Part shown: positions 1 to 10,604 of the stretch, one piece after another
Layout of the letters: every line of letters starts with the position of its first letter
How positions within the stretch are numbered: the first letter of the stretch is position 1
Source: Ditylenchus dipsaci
Taxonomy: Eukaryota; Nematoda; Chromadorea; Rhabditida; Anguinidae
Assembly (NCBI GenBank): GCA_004194705.1
Contig: SADC01000955.1
Location: forward strand, 1 to 64,000
DNA: 64,000 bases
Reading direction: 5' to 3'
Made by a program: the position numbers and the translations under genes
The notes under the pieces: generated by a model
Database searches by the model: none
The model's input: only the letters and a program-made list of their open reading frames with translations
What the model was told of the DNA's origin: nothing

Positions 1-59
1 CTTTTCGTTGGAGGTAGCTTTTTTTGGTCAACTATGATTGTGGTTTAAACAGCTGTGAT

Positions 60-310
60 TTGCGTCTCAGGTAGTGGGTGTAGGCATCTCAACCCAAGCA
101 AACAAACCTTCCTGCGCCCGAAGGGTGCGAGCTGAAGCTCTTCCCAAGCTTAACATATAATATTGAGGTATCCTACCAGGTTTTGATCACTGGAGCTGGG
201 CATAACGAGTCTTTCATGCATTACGATCAAGAGTCTTGTTCGGAATCGTGTCTAATCAAATTGAATGCGTGCATCTCTGACTCTCAAACACCGATACGCT
301 CGCGAAAGGG
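60..310. repeat. Dispersed hairpin repeat, copy 1 (degenerate)
   Basis: Contains the motif pair 'catctcaacccaagc' and 'gatcaagagtcttg' spaced by a Cys/Gly-codon-like GC patch (gcgcccgaagggtgcg). The same arrangement recurs at about 32290-32475, 41268-41412, 43975-44190 and 61365-61600, so it is a dispersed element. Its GC-rich core can fold back on itself. No coding capacity was seen. Confidence 0.6.
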
Positions 311-330
311 CCAGACCCTCTTTGGGTTTT

Positions 331-814
331 TTGTAAATTAATTTTTTGCATCTTCACAAACTCACATTTTCAAAAAACTGCATTTACACAAAATAAATTT
401 GGAAAAAGACTGCATTTTCACAAACTGTATTTTGAAAAACTTACATTTTTTCCCAAAACTGCAAATTCACAAAGGACAATACTTTTTTCTCCGCCTAATT
501 TACTTCTTTTTCCGCCTAATTTACTCTTTTTTCCGACTAATTTTGATTCTCGACAGAAAATCAACCATTTTTAATTTTTGTGTGAAATTCAGGGGTGAGC
601 AGAGACCAGATGGCTTGATACCCGCTCCGGAATGGCCAAAGGGCAAAAATCATGGTTTTTAAGTAAACTTTTCGAGAAAAATTTGACGGGGTAAAAAAAT
701 AATTTGACGGGGTAAATCAGTAATTTGACGGGTGAAATTAGTTACAGCCATTTTTTATTTACCCCGTCAAAGGTTAACTATACCCTTAGGATCTTTGTAT
801 TGTGCCTATTTTAA
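331..814. other. AT-rich non-coding with 'tttgacgggg' repeats
   Basis: No supported gene. The segment 680-814 carries repeated 'aatttgacggggtaaa' units and ends in a short palindrome centred near 815 (cacaatacaaag facing its complement), which leads into the left inverted repeat of the following fold-back structure. Confidence 0.5.
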
Positions 815-1245
815 AATAGGCACAATACAAAGATCCTAAGGGTATAGTTAACCTTTGACGGGTAAATAAAAAATTTGGCGGGGTAAATGAATAATTTGGC
901 GGGTAAATAAATGATTTGGTGGGGTAAAACAATTTGAGCCTTTATTGAACGTCTTAAGATATATACGTCTTATATATGTTTATATACATCTTTAACACGG
1001 TAAAGCGGTGTGTACTAAACCTAGCATATTGTGCAGAATTTCACGCTAAACACGATGGCTGAAAAAAAATTCCAGAAAGAAGACGGCTTTGAGCGAGTAA
1101 AGCAACTTTTGAAAATAGGTGATTTTCACATAGTCTCAACTATCTGGAATATGAGCAAAATATAGGTGGTACTTGCTCAAGTTAATGCAGCACCTAAGTG
1201 TGTGATATCTCAAAATGCAGAAAGTAATTAGGACTATCTATTGCG
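815..1245 (+). repeat. Left arm of a long inverted repeat
   Basis: The stretch starting 'aataggcacaatacaaagat' reads, with only a few changes, as the reverse complement of 3326-3760. The arms are about 435 bp long and almost base-for-base complementary, which is far beyond a chance palindrome. They include an inner segment 'acgctaaacacgatggctg' that also occurs elsewhere in the window (18190-18270, 18430-18520, 20330-20405). The arms bracket about 2.1 kb holding a small gene. Confidence 0.85.
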
Positions 1246-1679
1246 TCAAAAATGCTTTTGAAAATGCTCATCGGATTTGGCAATTTTCGGGATCGGGATT
1301 TTCAAAATCGATCGGGAGGGATTCGGGATCCGGATTCAGCGCCAAAATCTTCGGAATCGGGGTCCCGTTCGGGAGGAATCCCGATCCCGTGCACACCTCT
1401 AATTTTGGTCTGTTTTTAAAAACTATAAATGTTTCTTGTGAGCTCTTCTATCTTCCTGTAGCTGCATAAATATCACTTCGACAAAAAATTAAATTAATCA
1501 AAGATTCCTAAAATGTGTATTTTAAGAATCGCAGTTATTTTACAAAAACGCCGATAACATTCATTATATCAATTTTTTACGAACATGTTTTATGGCATCT
1601 GAAGGAACACATTCTGCGCTACAAAATGATGTGTTATCTTATTATAGATGCCCTTCAGACGGCACACTTGCACCTCGCT

Positions 1680-1790
1680 TTTTTATTATATATACCCGAA
1701 TTTATATAGCCGGGTACTTTGTCGGGTATTTACCGGCAAATATCCGGGTATTTACTGGGTTAATTTCCCATTGTACAACCCTAGTAGTAG
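1680..1790. repeat. Remnant of a 'CGGGTATTT' repeat with hAT-like right end
   Basis: Repeated 'cgggtatttacc' units end in 'cccattgtacaaccctag', which matches the right end of the complete hAT-type MITE at 54069-54220. No matching left end or target duplication was found, so this is probably a truncated copy. Confidence 0.4.
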
Positions 1791-1932
1791 GTGTAACCTC
1801 TCCACCTTAAAAACAACTTGTCAAACCAAAGCGAATTTTTTTAATTCGTCACATTCTCTAGGTCGTATTTCGCAAAACGAATTGCAAGCTGCTCCATTAT
1901 TCTTTGTCGCATTCCTCCCACTGGTTTAATAA

Positions 1933-2825
1933 ATGGCAGAAGTCTGGGCTTTCAATCTCACACTGGCAATTGTGGCAATGGCAATCAATGTGTCAGTTTG
2001 TCTTATCGCAATCGTCCTTCTCATCGTTGTGTGTTTGGCAGCGAAGAAACAGGTAAACGATCGTTTTCATTTCTTTTTGCATGAATTATTGCGTTGTAGA
2101 AGTCAATTACTGATGCGGTTGAGATTTTCCCGATGGCCATTCAAATGATCACTTATAGCGGTATTTATTCTTCTTATTTATGGTATTTCATCTAATAAGC
2201 CACCCCCTGAACTTTGGGGGTCTGAATCTCAGTCCACAGAAAACACTTTGGAAGGATTAATCACGTTTTCCTTAATCCCGCGAGATCTACCGATTATCCC
2301 TTATATTTTTGGGTGAGCACTAGTGTTTGGAAAAGCCTAAGCCAAGCCAAATTTGGCTTTGTTTGGCTTTGGCTTTGCGTTTGGCTTTTCCAAACACTGG
2401 TGAGCACCCAAAATCTCGAGGTCCCTAAGATTTTTTTTCAGATTTATCAGGGATTTAAAATAAGCCACCCGGGTGGCTTATTAATGAATTACGGTATCAC
2501 GAATAGAAGCTATTTTTTTAGAAATTCCGATGAGTATCATTGCGGTGATTGCTGACTACTTGGAAATTCCACTTCAAGAGGTAAATTTGTCCCTGCAAAC
2601 GCCTTCCATTCCTCCAGTTTTAGGTTATTGACTCGTATGCTGAGGATGCTAAACATCGGTAAATTTTGTGATTCGTTTACGCGTTTTATACACTTTATGT
2701 TCAGACGATCCATTGTTCTCAAAGCTTTTCAAAAGGATCCGGTGACAGATCGCTTCATAAAGTCCTACAAGTCCAAGTTCATTAAGAATGGATATGTCGG
2801 CGAAGAAATGCTGAATCCGAGCTAA
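1933..2825 (+). CDS. Small single-pass membrane protein, four exons
   Basis: Unrecognised family. Exon 1 (1933-2052) begins MAEVWAFNLT and is a 40-residue segment made almost wholly of a hydrophobic helix (about residues 6-36, rich in Ala/Val/Ile/Leu) followed by Lys-Lys-Gln and a GT donor. Exon 2 (about 2522-2580, after a pyrimidine-AG acceptor) reads MSIIAVIADYLEIPLQE. Exon 3 (2624-2658) reads VIDSYAEDAKH. Exon 4 (2705-2825) carries a basic tail with FQKDPVTDRFIKSYKSKF and ends EEMLNPS-stop. Exons 2, 3 and 4 join in phase; exon 1 to exon 2 is off by one base, so either a different donor is used or one base is wrong. An AATAAA signal lies at 2910-2915, fitting a gene end. The gene sits between two long inverted repeats, so it could be cargo of a fold-back element or a host gene flanked by two insertions. 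The predicted product is about 110-120 residues: a membrane anchor plus a charged tail. No function is inferred. Confidence 0.5.
2311..2408. repeat. Short hairpin, 'GTTTGG' arms
   Basis: 'gagcactagtgtttggaaaagcc' pairs with 'ggcttttccaaacactggtgagcacc', with a 'tttggcttt' rich loop. It lies in the intron between exons 1 and 2 of the small membrane gene. It looks like a MITE without a clear target duplication. Confidence 0.6.
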
Positions 2826-2909
2826 GCAGCTAAAGAAATACAGGGGCTCTTCTGGCCTCAAACATATATTTCTCGTTGTAATGACATTTGTTTCTAGCAA
2901 TTGAATGTA

Positions 2910-2915
2910 AATAAA
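2910..2915 (+). terminator. Polyadenylation signal AATAAA
   Basis: Canonical hexamer 85 bases after the stop codon of the small membrane-protein gene. It is an inference from position only. Confidence 0.4.
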
Positions 2916-3325
2916 ATGTGCCTACCAGGAATTCTTGTTTTTGTTTTGATTGGGATTGTCCTGGACTAAATTTTACAGTGACTTTGGATTTTTAAGTGTA
3001 ATATTATAAGCAAATCGACCACGCTGAACACGAATCCGATGTCAGAGTAGGTGCTTTTCTTAGTGAGGACAAAGTTACAGGAAATTCGCGTTACAACTTA
3101 TACAATCCTTTTGCCCATTATGTCATGATTTTCTGACAAGCTATTGTTGTATTTAGTGCCAAAAAACCGTTAGATTCTGGTTTTTCTTTTAATATAGTTG
3201 GGTACCGTCTCTGCAAAAGTTATGGCTACTTTAGTGTCAAATTTTGAGGATTTTCAAAAAGTGGTTTTTAGAGGACAAATAAAAAATTCTCTGTGATATT
3301 TTGATCACTCAGAGACAAGTTTGTA

Positions 3326-3760
3326 CGCAATAGATAGTCCTAATTACTTTCTGCATTTTGAGATATCACACACTTAGGTGCTGCATTAACTTGAGCAAGT
3401 ACCACCTATATTTTGCTCATATTCCAGATGGTTGAGACTATGTAAAAATCACCTATTTTCAAAAGTTGCTTTACTCGCTCAAAGCCGTCTTCTTTCTGGA
3501 ATTTTTTTTCAGCCATCGTGTTTAGCGTGAAATTCTGCACAATATGCTAGGTTTAGTACACACCGCCTTTACCGTGTTAAAGATGTATATAAACATATAT
3601 AAGACGTATATATCTTAAGACGTTCAATAAAGGCTCAAATTGTTTTACCCCACCAAATCATTTATTTACCCGCCAAATTATTCATTTACCCCGCCAAATT
3701 TTTTATTTACCCCGTCAAAGGTTAACTATACCCTTAGGATCTTTGTATTGTGCCTATTTT
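3326..3760 (-). repeat. Right arm of the long inverted repeat
   Basis: Reverse complement of 815-1245, ending 'gtattgtgcctatttt'. See the left arm. The near-identity of the arms suggests they are young or kept alike by gene conversion. Confidence 0.85.
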
Positions 3761-4417
3761 GCTCTTTATCTCTAAATACTCATATATTCCTCATACATCC
3801 GCAACACCGACCGTCACCACACCCCAACAACAACGCATATCCAAACCTTCCCCCACTTAAGATTGAACCTGGCGTCATATACCCAACTCCCATTTTGTAA
3901 TCAATCTTTGAGTTCATGTATTTTTTTACCGAAAATTCTAACTGCAAACAGTCTTTCTTTAAATTTTTTATTTGCGTCAATGGTATTTTTCGTTTCATAA
4001 CAATGCCATTGAGTCCCATAATTTTTGTTTGTTATAATAACATCATTATTATGTGGAGAGAGGGTGTAACTAATGACTTCATAATCACCCCTTCCATCCA
4101 GCTGATTTTTTAACAAGTAAACCTCATTTGTAAAAAACAAGTTGGCCCAATGTTAATTATCTTCTATGAATTGGTCAATTTTATCGGGAGTCATACAATT
4201 AGTTTCTGCCTCAAATAAAAGGGGAATTTAGAGTATAAAATCATTTCCCATCTAATATTTTCAAAAGAATGAGTTCCAGAATCTTATTTTCCATGTATTT
4301 TATACTTTTGTGTTGTCTGGTAGCAGCTCTATGTCGACCCATCTTTTCAGTTTCTCAGGTAAATATTCTGCCATTTTGTCTCATATCCAATTAGTGCTTT
4401 TTGAGGATCCCTCCTTG

Positions 4418-4711
4418 ATGGCAAGTGCTAATGATAGCAGTAGTAGTGGTGATGATAATGACCCTAAGAAGGTAGCTGTCCGACAAACCTCTCAGAAAAT
4501 GGAAACAGGGGTATATGCTGGATCTGGCTCGGGATCTAGCGTAGAAGCAGCCGCTCCAGAAATTTCTTCTGATACGTCTTCAGGGCAAAAAGAAGAGTCA
4601 GGAGGTGGAGCTGCACAACAAGGACCACAAACCGGTGTCTCTGCATATTCTAGTGGAGGAAGTGTTAGTGGCGGTGCTGGAAAATCATCTTATCGGCTCA
4701 AAGATGAGCCA
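4418..4711 (+). CDS. Ser/Gly-rich exon with SUMO-like site, copy 1
   Basis: The open reading frame starts at ATG 4418 (MASANDSSSSGDDNDPKK), runs through a low-complexity Ser/Gly/Glu-rich segment and ends at ...YRLKDEPIG with a GT donor at 4712 (gtgggt). The LKDE tetrapeptide fits the SUMO consensus (hydrophobic-Lys-x-Glu). The reading continues in phase into the exon at about 5490. Upstream of 4373 this copy differs completely from the second copy, so the frame extension to 4310 is probably not coding. This may be the 5' end of the large gene that resumes at 13879, or a separate short gene; the sequence does not decide. An identical exon lies 3,562 bases downstream. Confidence 0.6.
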
Positions 4712-4867
4712 ATAGGTGGGTGTCTAACTTTTTATTATGTTTTATCACAAGATGTGGTCTCATGTGGCTTTATTTTTGACATAACCCAAAAAAGTAAATT
4801 TGCTACAAAGTAAAATTACCCCCAAAAAGTATATATTTTTCGCCGAAAAGGATAACCCGTATTTTTT

Positions 4868-5066
4868 AAAGGACCATACTTGTTGATGCAAATGAAAATT
4901 TAGCAAATTCAAATGCGCGCGGGACACTTCTCTTTCATCTCTCACTGTACTCTTTGGAGTCGCTCGAAATAACTCCAAAGAGTAGAGTGTGAGACGAAAG
5001 AGAAGTGTCCAGCGCGCATTTGAATTTGCTAAATTTTCATTTGCATCAACAAGTATGGTCCTTTAA
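4868..5066. repeat. Palindromic MITE, 'ACACTTCTCTTTC' family, copy 1
   Basis: 'aaaggaccatacttgttgat' faces its complement at the far end, and the inner arms carry 'gggacacttctctttc' and 'gaaagagaagtgtcc'. Two other copies are in the window: 8430-8628 (in the tandem copy) and a diverged one at 44321-44452. Confidence 0.8.
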
Positions 5067-5489
5067 ATCTAGAGTTCCTATTTGGAATGTATCTGGAAAC
5101 ATCTTCGTCGAAATTTAAAATGGCGAGTTTTAAATAAGAATCAGGGACATAGAGCTCCAGACAACTTTAGAGCTGATAAATAAAAAGTTGACTTACAGGA
5201 TAAATAAAGACTTGTAAATCAGGACAACCCTTCTACTTGCCGTAAATAGATTTTTTTGCAGCAAATAAACTTTTTTCTACCGCAGAAAGACTTTTTGTGC
5301 CAAAAATTTTCTTGCTGCGAAACTACTTCTGACGACAAAAAATAACAATTTTTAACAGTTTTTAGCACCAAAAAAGGTTTTTTTTTGCAGAAAAAAATTC
5401 AATACGGCAACAAAACATATTTTTACGATAAAAATTTTCGCGCCAAAATAGTGTTTGTACAGCAAGAAAAAGGTTTGTCCGTTATTTTC

Positions 5490-5724
5490 AGTAGGCACAG
5501 AAGAGAAGACTACAGGAATCACTGTGAGTCCTGAAGAAGACAAGAGCAAAATGATGTTGGATCAGCCAAGTGTAGTTAAGTCATTGGACATGAGAATGAA
5601 AGATGAGCCTGAGCAGCAGCAGCGGCCAATGGATAACAGCTCATTATCGTCTATGGAAAATACTGGCAACAAAAATGTAATTTCTGAAACACACAAAGGC
5701 TTCGAAATGGGCGAGGACAGTTAA
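5490..5724 (+). CDS. Gln/Ser-rich exon with second SUMO-like site, copy 1
   Basis: After a 'ttattttcag' acceptor the frame continues in phase from the previous exon (ATA G / TA GGC ACA) as VGTEEKTTGITVSPEEDKSK, then MRMKDEPEQQQRP, where MKDE is again a SUMO-consensus match. The frame either ends at the TAA at 5722 after ...FEMGEDS or is spliced out at a GT near 5676 (aat/gtaatt). A further possible exon with VSKPFIHAPASHSHR follows a good acceptor near 5870. Which 3' structure is used cannot be decided without transcripts. Confidence 0.55.
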
Positions 5725-6053
5725 ATAAGTTGCAGTATAATTATAAGAAAACAATATTTCGCCCTTAACCCATTGTGATAAATTGAAAATTATTTCTTTA
5801 ATAAATAGTCAGGCTTATCGATAATTCTTCCATTTTTATAAATTTGAGTCTTTTGAATTTTAATTTTTAGGTATCTAAGCCGTTCATACATGCGCCGGCG
5901 TCACATTCACATCGATTGAAGTACTTTTTTGTTTTGTTTTCTGCCTCGTTTTTAAAAGTAGCATAAGGACATGAATATCAGATTTAATGCAAAATGAGTA
6001 AAAAGCGGCAGGATTAAAAAAAATGGCTTGACTGTTCGAAACGCACAGGCCTG

Positions 6054-6304
6054 CCCCTTTAAAGGGTCATGTCTACGTTATTATAGGTGGTGCCCGCCAA
6101 CTCAAATTTTTTTTCTCAATCATTGAAGTTCTGTATGGTTTTTTTAACTTAGTTTCTAATAAAAAAATACCTAAAATTAAATTATAGACCTTATTCTGAT
6201 AGAAATCGACTTGAAAAATCCGTACAGAAGTTAAGTTATTACGAAAAAAAATCGGAAAAAATCGGTGGGCCCAACCTGTAACAACGTGAGCATGCCCCTT
6301 TAAA
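6054..6304. repeat. MITE, 'CCCCTTTAAAGG' family, copy 1
   Basis: Starts 'gcccctttaaagggtcatg' and ends 'gagcatgcccctttaaaag'. The inner arms 'gcccgccaactcaaat' and 'ttctaataaaa' are shared with copies at 9616-9866, 15212-17370 (interrupted) and 30754-30990. Confidence 0.75.
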
Positions 6305-6655
6305 AGTGCTGTTTCGGGCTATTGCACTTTATGTAAATATCAATTGGCGCTTTTTGTCAAAATAAACGATAAAACTGCTACTTACTTGGAAGCCATAGCA
6401 TAATATATGAGTGACAGTGAAGCCACGGAATTGGAAAATGTGAAAATTGAACAGTACTCAATTAGTCGTCTCAAATGCATCTTCGCTTAGATTCCAATTC
6501 ACACTACTGCTTAAATTCGATAAGAAAACCAACAAGGGATTAAGCAAGTGTTTGAATAAGGTGTGATGGCTATATATATAATGAACGTCAGCAATCATAA
6601 ATCTTGATGGTTGATGTTTGCTGAGTGTAAGTTTTGTGGTCGCTCAATAACGTTA

Positions 6656-7038
6656 GGGTCACATTTTATATCGCGACATTTCATTTCGCGATATTTCATC
6701 CATTGTCTTTGATTTTTTTGAGAATTTTTAGAAAAAGAAGTTTTCACCATCTGATAGCTGAAATTTCAGGCTACAAAATGGTATGTTTCGGGTGAGTTTT
6801 GAAAAAATCTTGGCCTACGGGCTGGCTTTTTAGTGAAAATATTGGTTTGGTGGCGTTAAAAAAACAGGGGTTTTTTGAACAAAAAGACAGCCCGTAGGTC
6901 AACATTGTTTCAAACCCCAGCCTGGAATATACCATTTTGTAGCCTGAACTTAGCCATCAGATTGTAAAATTTTTTTTCAAAAAGTCTGAAAAAAAATCAG
7001 AGGCAATGAATGAAATATCGCGATATGAAATGTGACCC
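6656..7038. repeat. TA-flanked palindromic MITE, copy 1
   Basis: Terminal inverted repeat 'gggtcacatttta' with 'tatcgcg' inside, ending 'cgcgatatgaaatgtgaccc', flanked by TA on both sides. An inner complementary pair 'cggctacaaaatggtat' and 'ataccattttgtagcc' makes almost the whole element foldable. TA target and palindrome fit a Tc1/mariner or pogo MITE. Confidence 0.8.
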
Positions 7039-7044
7039 TACCTC

Positions 7045-7934
7045 CAGGGTTCACAGATGTCCTGCTTTAGCAGGAATTTCCTGCTTTTTTATTTTAAAAT
7101 CTGCTTTTTGTCCGTGAAAAAGCAGGAATTTCGGCACATCTCACAGCATTTTATAAGGGTATATACGTTTCCACGAAGAAGTTGCATTTGCAACTTCTTC
7201 GTGGAAACTTATAATGCCAAGTTTATAGGCGCCCATTCAAAAATTTATCGGATTTAAGCTAAGTCCCCAATGACGAATCCGAACCCTCACTCCTCACTTA
7301 AATCCGCACCCTCACTCGTCACCCTCACCTGTCCCCAATAAAAAGCAGATCCTCACTCTGAATCCTCACTCAAATGCTCACTATTCCTAATTAATTGCAC
7401 GACAAAGTTGCAAGACAAATCCATGGGTGAAGCATTGCTCGAACAATTATGATTTCAGGTTCCTGAAATTATGACCCTGTCACATCTTGCTTATCGTATT
7501 TTTCCGGCGCTAGCTCAATATGCTCATGGTTAATTAATTATTCCATGAGTCGATTCGTCTACAGGTTAATTCGCCTGAACGCACCACGAGTGGCCAAAAG
7601 CTAAAAAAATAACTGGTCTTTAAGGGTTTACTAAAAGGGGGTAAACTTTTTGCGAAAAAGCGATTAAACACATCAGAATTCCAGTCCGGTGGGCTTAATT
7701 AATGGCTCAAATTGTGAAAATCATGAGAGTTTCGTAATTTATACCTCAAATATGTAGGAAAACGTGTGGATTGCTGATGGTATTTTTTAATGTTGTCCTC
7801 GTGAATTCGATAAATTTTTGCATTGGCGCCTATAAACTTGGCGTTATACGTTTCCACGAAAAAGTTGCAACTGCAACTTTTTTCGTGGAAACATATACAG
7901 ACCTTTTATAACAGCTTATTCCTGCTTTTTGTAG
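7045..7934. repeat. hAT-type MITE, truncated by the tandem duplication
   Basis: Begins CAGGGTTCACAGAT immediately after the TA-flanked MITE. It contains the hairpin 'tttccacgaagaagttgc' and repeated 'cctgcttttt' units. The right end is missing because the second copy of the tandem unit starts at 7935. The complete version is at 10605-11566. Confidence 0.85.
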
Positions 7935-7979
7935 ATTTTGTCTCATATCCAATTAGTGCTTTTTGAGGATCCCTCCTTG

Positions 7980-8273
7980 ATGGCAAGTGCTAATGATAGC
8001 AGTAGTAGTGGTGATGATAATGACCCTAAGAAGGTAGCTGTCCGACAAACCTCTCAGAAAATGGAAACAGGGGTATATGCTGGATCTGGCTCGGGATCTA
8101 GCGTAGAAGCAGCCGCTCCAGAAATTTCTTCTGATACGTCTTCAGGGCAAAAAGAAGAGTCAGGAGGTGGAGCTGCACAACAAGGACCACAAACCGGTGT
8201 CTCTGCATATTCTAGTGGAGGAAGTGTTAGTGGCGGTGCTGGAAAATCATCTTATCGGCTCAAAGATGAGCCA
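7980..8273 (+). CDS. Ser/Gly-rich exon with SUMO-like site, copy 2
   Basis: Same 98-residue segment (MASANDSSSS... to ...LKDEPIG) and the same GT donor as 4418-4711, without an observed difference. It is preceded by hAT MITE sequence instead of the unique sequence before copy 1, so if only one copy has a promoter it is copy 1. Confidence 0.6.
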
Positions 8274-8429
8274 ATAGGTGGGTGTCTAACTTTTTATTAT
8301 GTTTTATCACAAGATGTGGTCTCATGTGGCTTTATTTTTGACATAACCCAAAAAAGTAAATTTGCTACAAAGTAAAATTACCCCCAAAAAGTATATATTT
8401 TTCGCCGAAAAGGATAACCCGTATTTTTT

Positions 8430-8628
8430 AAAGGACCATACTTGTTGATGCAAATGAAAATTTAGCAAATTCAAATGCGCGCGGGACACTTCTCTTTCAT
8501 CTCTCACTGTACTCTTTGGAGTCGCTCGAAATAACTCCAAAGAGTAGAGTGTGAGACGAAAGAGAAGTGTCCAGCGCGCATTTGAATTTGCTAAATTTTC
8601 ATTTGCATCAACAAGTATGGTCCTTTAA
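8430..8628. repeat. Palindromic MITE, 'ACACTTCTCTTTC' family, copy 2
   Basis: Tandem-duplicate copy of the element at 4868-5066. Confidence 0.8.
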
Positions 8629-9051
8629 ATCTAGAGTTCCTATTTGGAATGTATCTGGAAACATCTTCGTCGAAATTTAAAATGGCGAGTTTTAAATAAG
8701 AATCAGGGACATAGAGCTCCAGACAACTTTAGAGCTGATAAATAAAAAGTTGACTTACAGGATAAATAAAGACTTGTAAATCAGGACAACCCTTCTACTT
8801 GCCGTAAATAGATTTTTTTGCAGCAAATAAACTTTTTTCTACCGCAGAAAGACTTTTTGTGCCAAAAATTTTCTTGCTGCGAAACTACTTCTGACGACAA
8901 AAAATAACAATTTTTAACAGTTTTTAGCACCAAAAAAGGTTTTTTTTTGCAGAAAAAAATTCAATACGGCAACAAAACATATTTTTACGATAAAAATTTT
9001 CGCGCCAAAATAGTGTTTGTACAGCAAGAAAAAGGTTTGTCCGTTATTTTC

Positions 9052-9286
9052 AGTAGGCACAGAAGAGAAGACTACAGGAATCACTGTGAGTCCTGAAGAA
9101 GACAAGAGCAAAATGATGTTGGATCAGCCAAGTGTAGTTAAGTCATTGGACATGAGAATGAAAGATGAGCCTGAGCAGCAGCAGCGGCCAATGGATAACA
9201 GCTCATTATCGTCTATGGAAAATACTGGCAACAAAAATGTAATTTCTGAAACACACAAAGGCTTCGAAATGGGCGAGGACAGTTAA
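9052..9286 (+). CDS. Gln/Ser-rich exon with SUMO-like site, copy 2
   Basis: Copy of the exon at 5490-5724, with the same acceptor and frame. If the large downstream gene starts here, this copy is the one physically closest to its next exon at 13879. The joining phase is not clean (the next exon needs one carried base), so the link is an inference. Confidence 0.55.
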
Positions 9287-9615
9287 ATAAGTTGCAGTAT
9301 AATTATAAGAAAACAATATTTCGCCCTTAACCCATTGTGATAAATTGAAAATTATTTCTTTAATAAATAGTCAGGCTTATCGATAATTCTTCCATTTTTA
9401 TAAATTTGAGTCTTTTGAATTTTAATTTTTAGGTATCTAAGCCGTTCATACATGCGCCGGCGTCACATTCACATCGATTGAAGTACTTTTTTGTTTTGTT
9501 TTCTGCCTCGTTTTTAAAAGTAGCATAAGGACATCAATATCAGATTTAATGCAAAATGAGTAAAAAGCGGCAGGATTAAAAAAAATGGCTTGACTGTTCG
9601 AAACGCACAGGCCTG

Positions 9616-9866
9616 CCCCTTTAAAGGGTCATGTCTACGTTATTATAGGTGGTGCCCGCCAACTCAAATTTTTTTTCTCAATCATTGAAGTTCTGTATGG
9701 TTTTTTTAACTTAGTTTCTAATAAAAAAATACCTAAAATTAAATTATAGACCTTATTCTGATAGAAATCGACTTGAAAAATCCGTACAGAAGTTAAGTTA
9801 TTACGAAAAAAAATCGGAAAAAATCGGTGGGCCCAACCTGTAACAACGTGAGCATGCCCCTTTAAA
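9616..9866. repeat. MITE, 'CCCCTTTAAAGG' family, copy 2
   Basis: Tandem-duplicate copy of the element at 6054-6304. Confidence 0.75.
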
Positions 9867-10217
9867 AGTGCTGTTTCGGGCTATTGCACTTTATGTAAAT
9901 ATCAATTGGCGCTTTTTGTCAAAATAAACGATAAAACTGCTACTTACTTGGAAGCCATAGCATAATATATGAGTGACAGTGAAGCCACGGAATTGGAAAA
10001 TGTGAAAATTGAACAGTACTCAATTAGTCGTCTCAAATGCATCTTCGCTTAGATTCCAATTCACACTACTGCTTAAATTCGATAAGAAAACCAACAAGGG
10101 ATTAAGCAAGTGTTTGAATAAGGTGTGATGGCTATATATATAATGAACGTCAGCAATCATAAATCTTGATGGTTGATGTTTGCTGAGTGTAAGTTTTGTG
10201 GTCGCTCAATAACGTTA

Positions 10218-10598
10218 GGGTCACATTTTATATCGCGACATTTCATTTCGCGATATTTCATCCATTGTCTTTGATTTTTTGAGAATTTTTAGAAAAAGAA
10301 GTTTTCACCATCTGATAGCTGAAATTTCAGGCTACAAAATGGTATGTTTCGGGTGAGTTTTGAAAAAATCTTGGCCTACGGGCTGGCTTTTTAGTGAAAA
10401 TATTGGTTTGGTGGCGTTAAAAAAACAGGGGTTTTTTGAACAAAAAGACAGCCCGTAGGTCAACATTGTTTCAAACCCCAGCCTGGAATATACCATTTTG
10501 TAGCCTGAACTTAGCCATCAGATTGTAAAATTTTTTTCAAAAAGTCTGAAAAAAAATCAGAGGCAATGAATGAAATATCGCGATATGAAATGTGACCC
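10218..10598. repeat. TA-flanked palindromic MITE, copy 2
   Basis: Tandem-duplicate copy of 6656-7038, with one-base homopolymer differences (for example one T fewer near 10277). Confidence 0.8.
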
Positions 10599-10604
10599 TA
10601 CCTC

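Larger units (their letters stand above)
4373..7934 (+). repeat. Tandem duplication unit, copy 1 (3,562 bp)
   Basis: From 'attttgtctcatatccaatt' onward the sequence repeats at a constant offset of 3,562 bases until small length differences begin. Differences noticed are one substitution (g at about 5977 versus c at about 9535) and a handful of one-base length changes mainly in homopolymers (for example near 6715, 6975, 7605). The unit holds two coding exons, a palindromic MITE, a 'cccctttaaagg' MITE, a TA-flanked MITE and a truncated hAT MITE. The copy 1/copy 2 junction falls inside that hAT MITE. Confidence 0.95.

Noticed and set aside
815..3760. LTR retrotransposon based on long flanking repeats
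   Set aside because: The flanking repeats are inverted, not direct, and no gag, protease or reverse transcriptase text is present.
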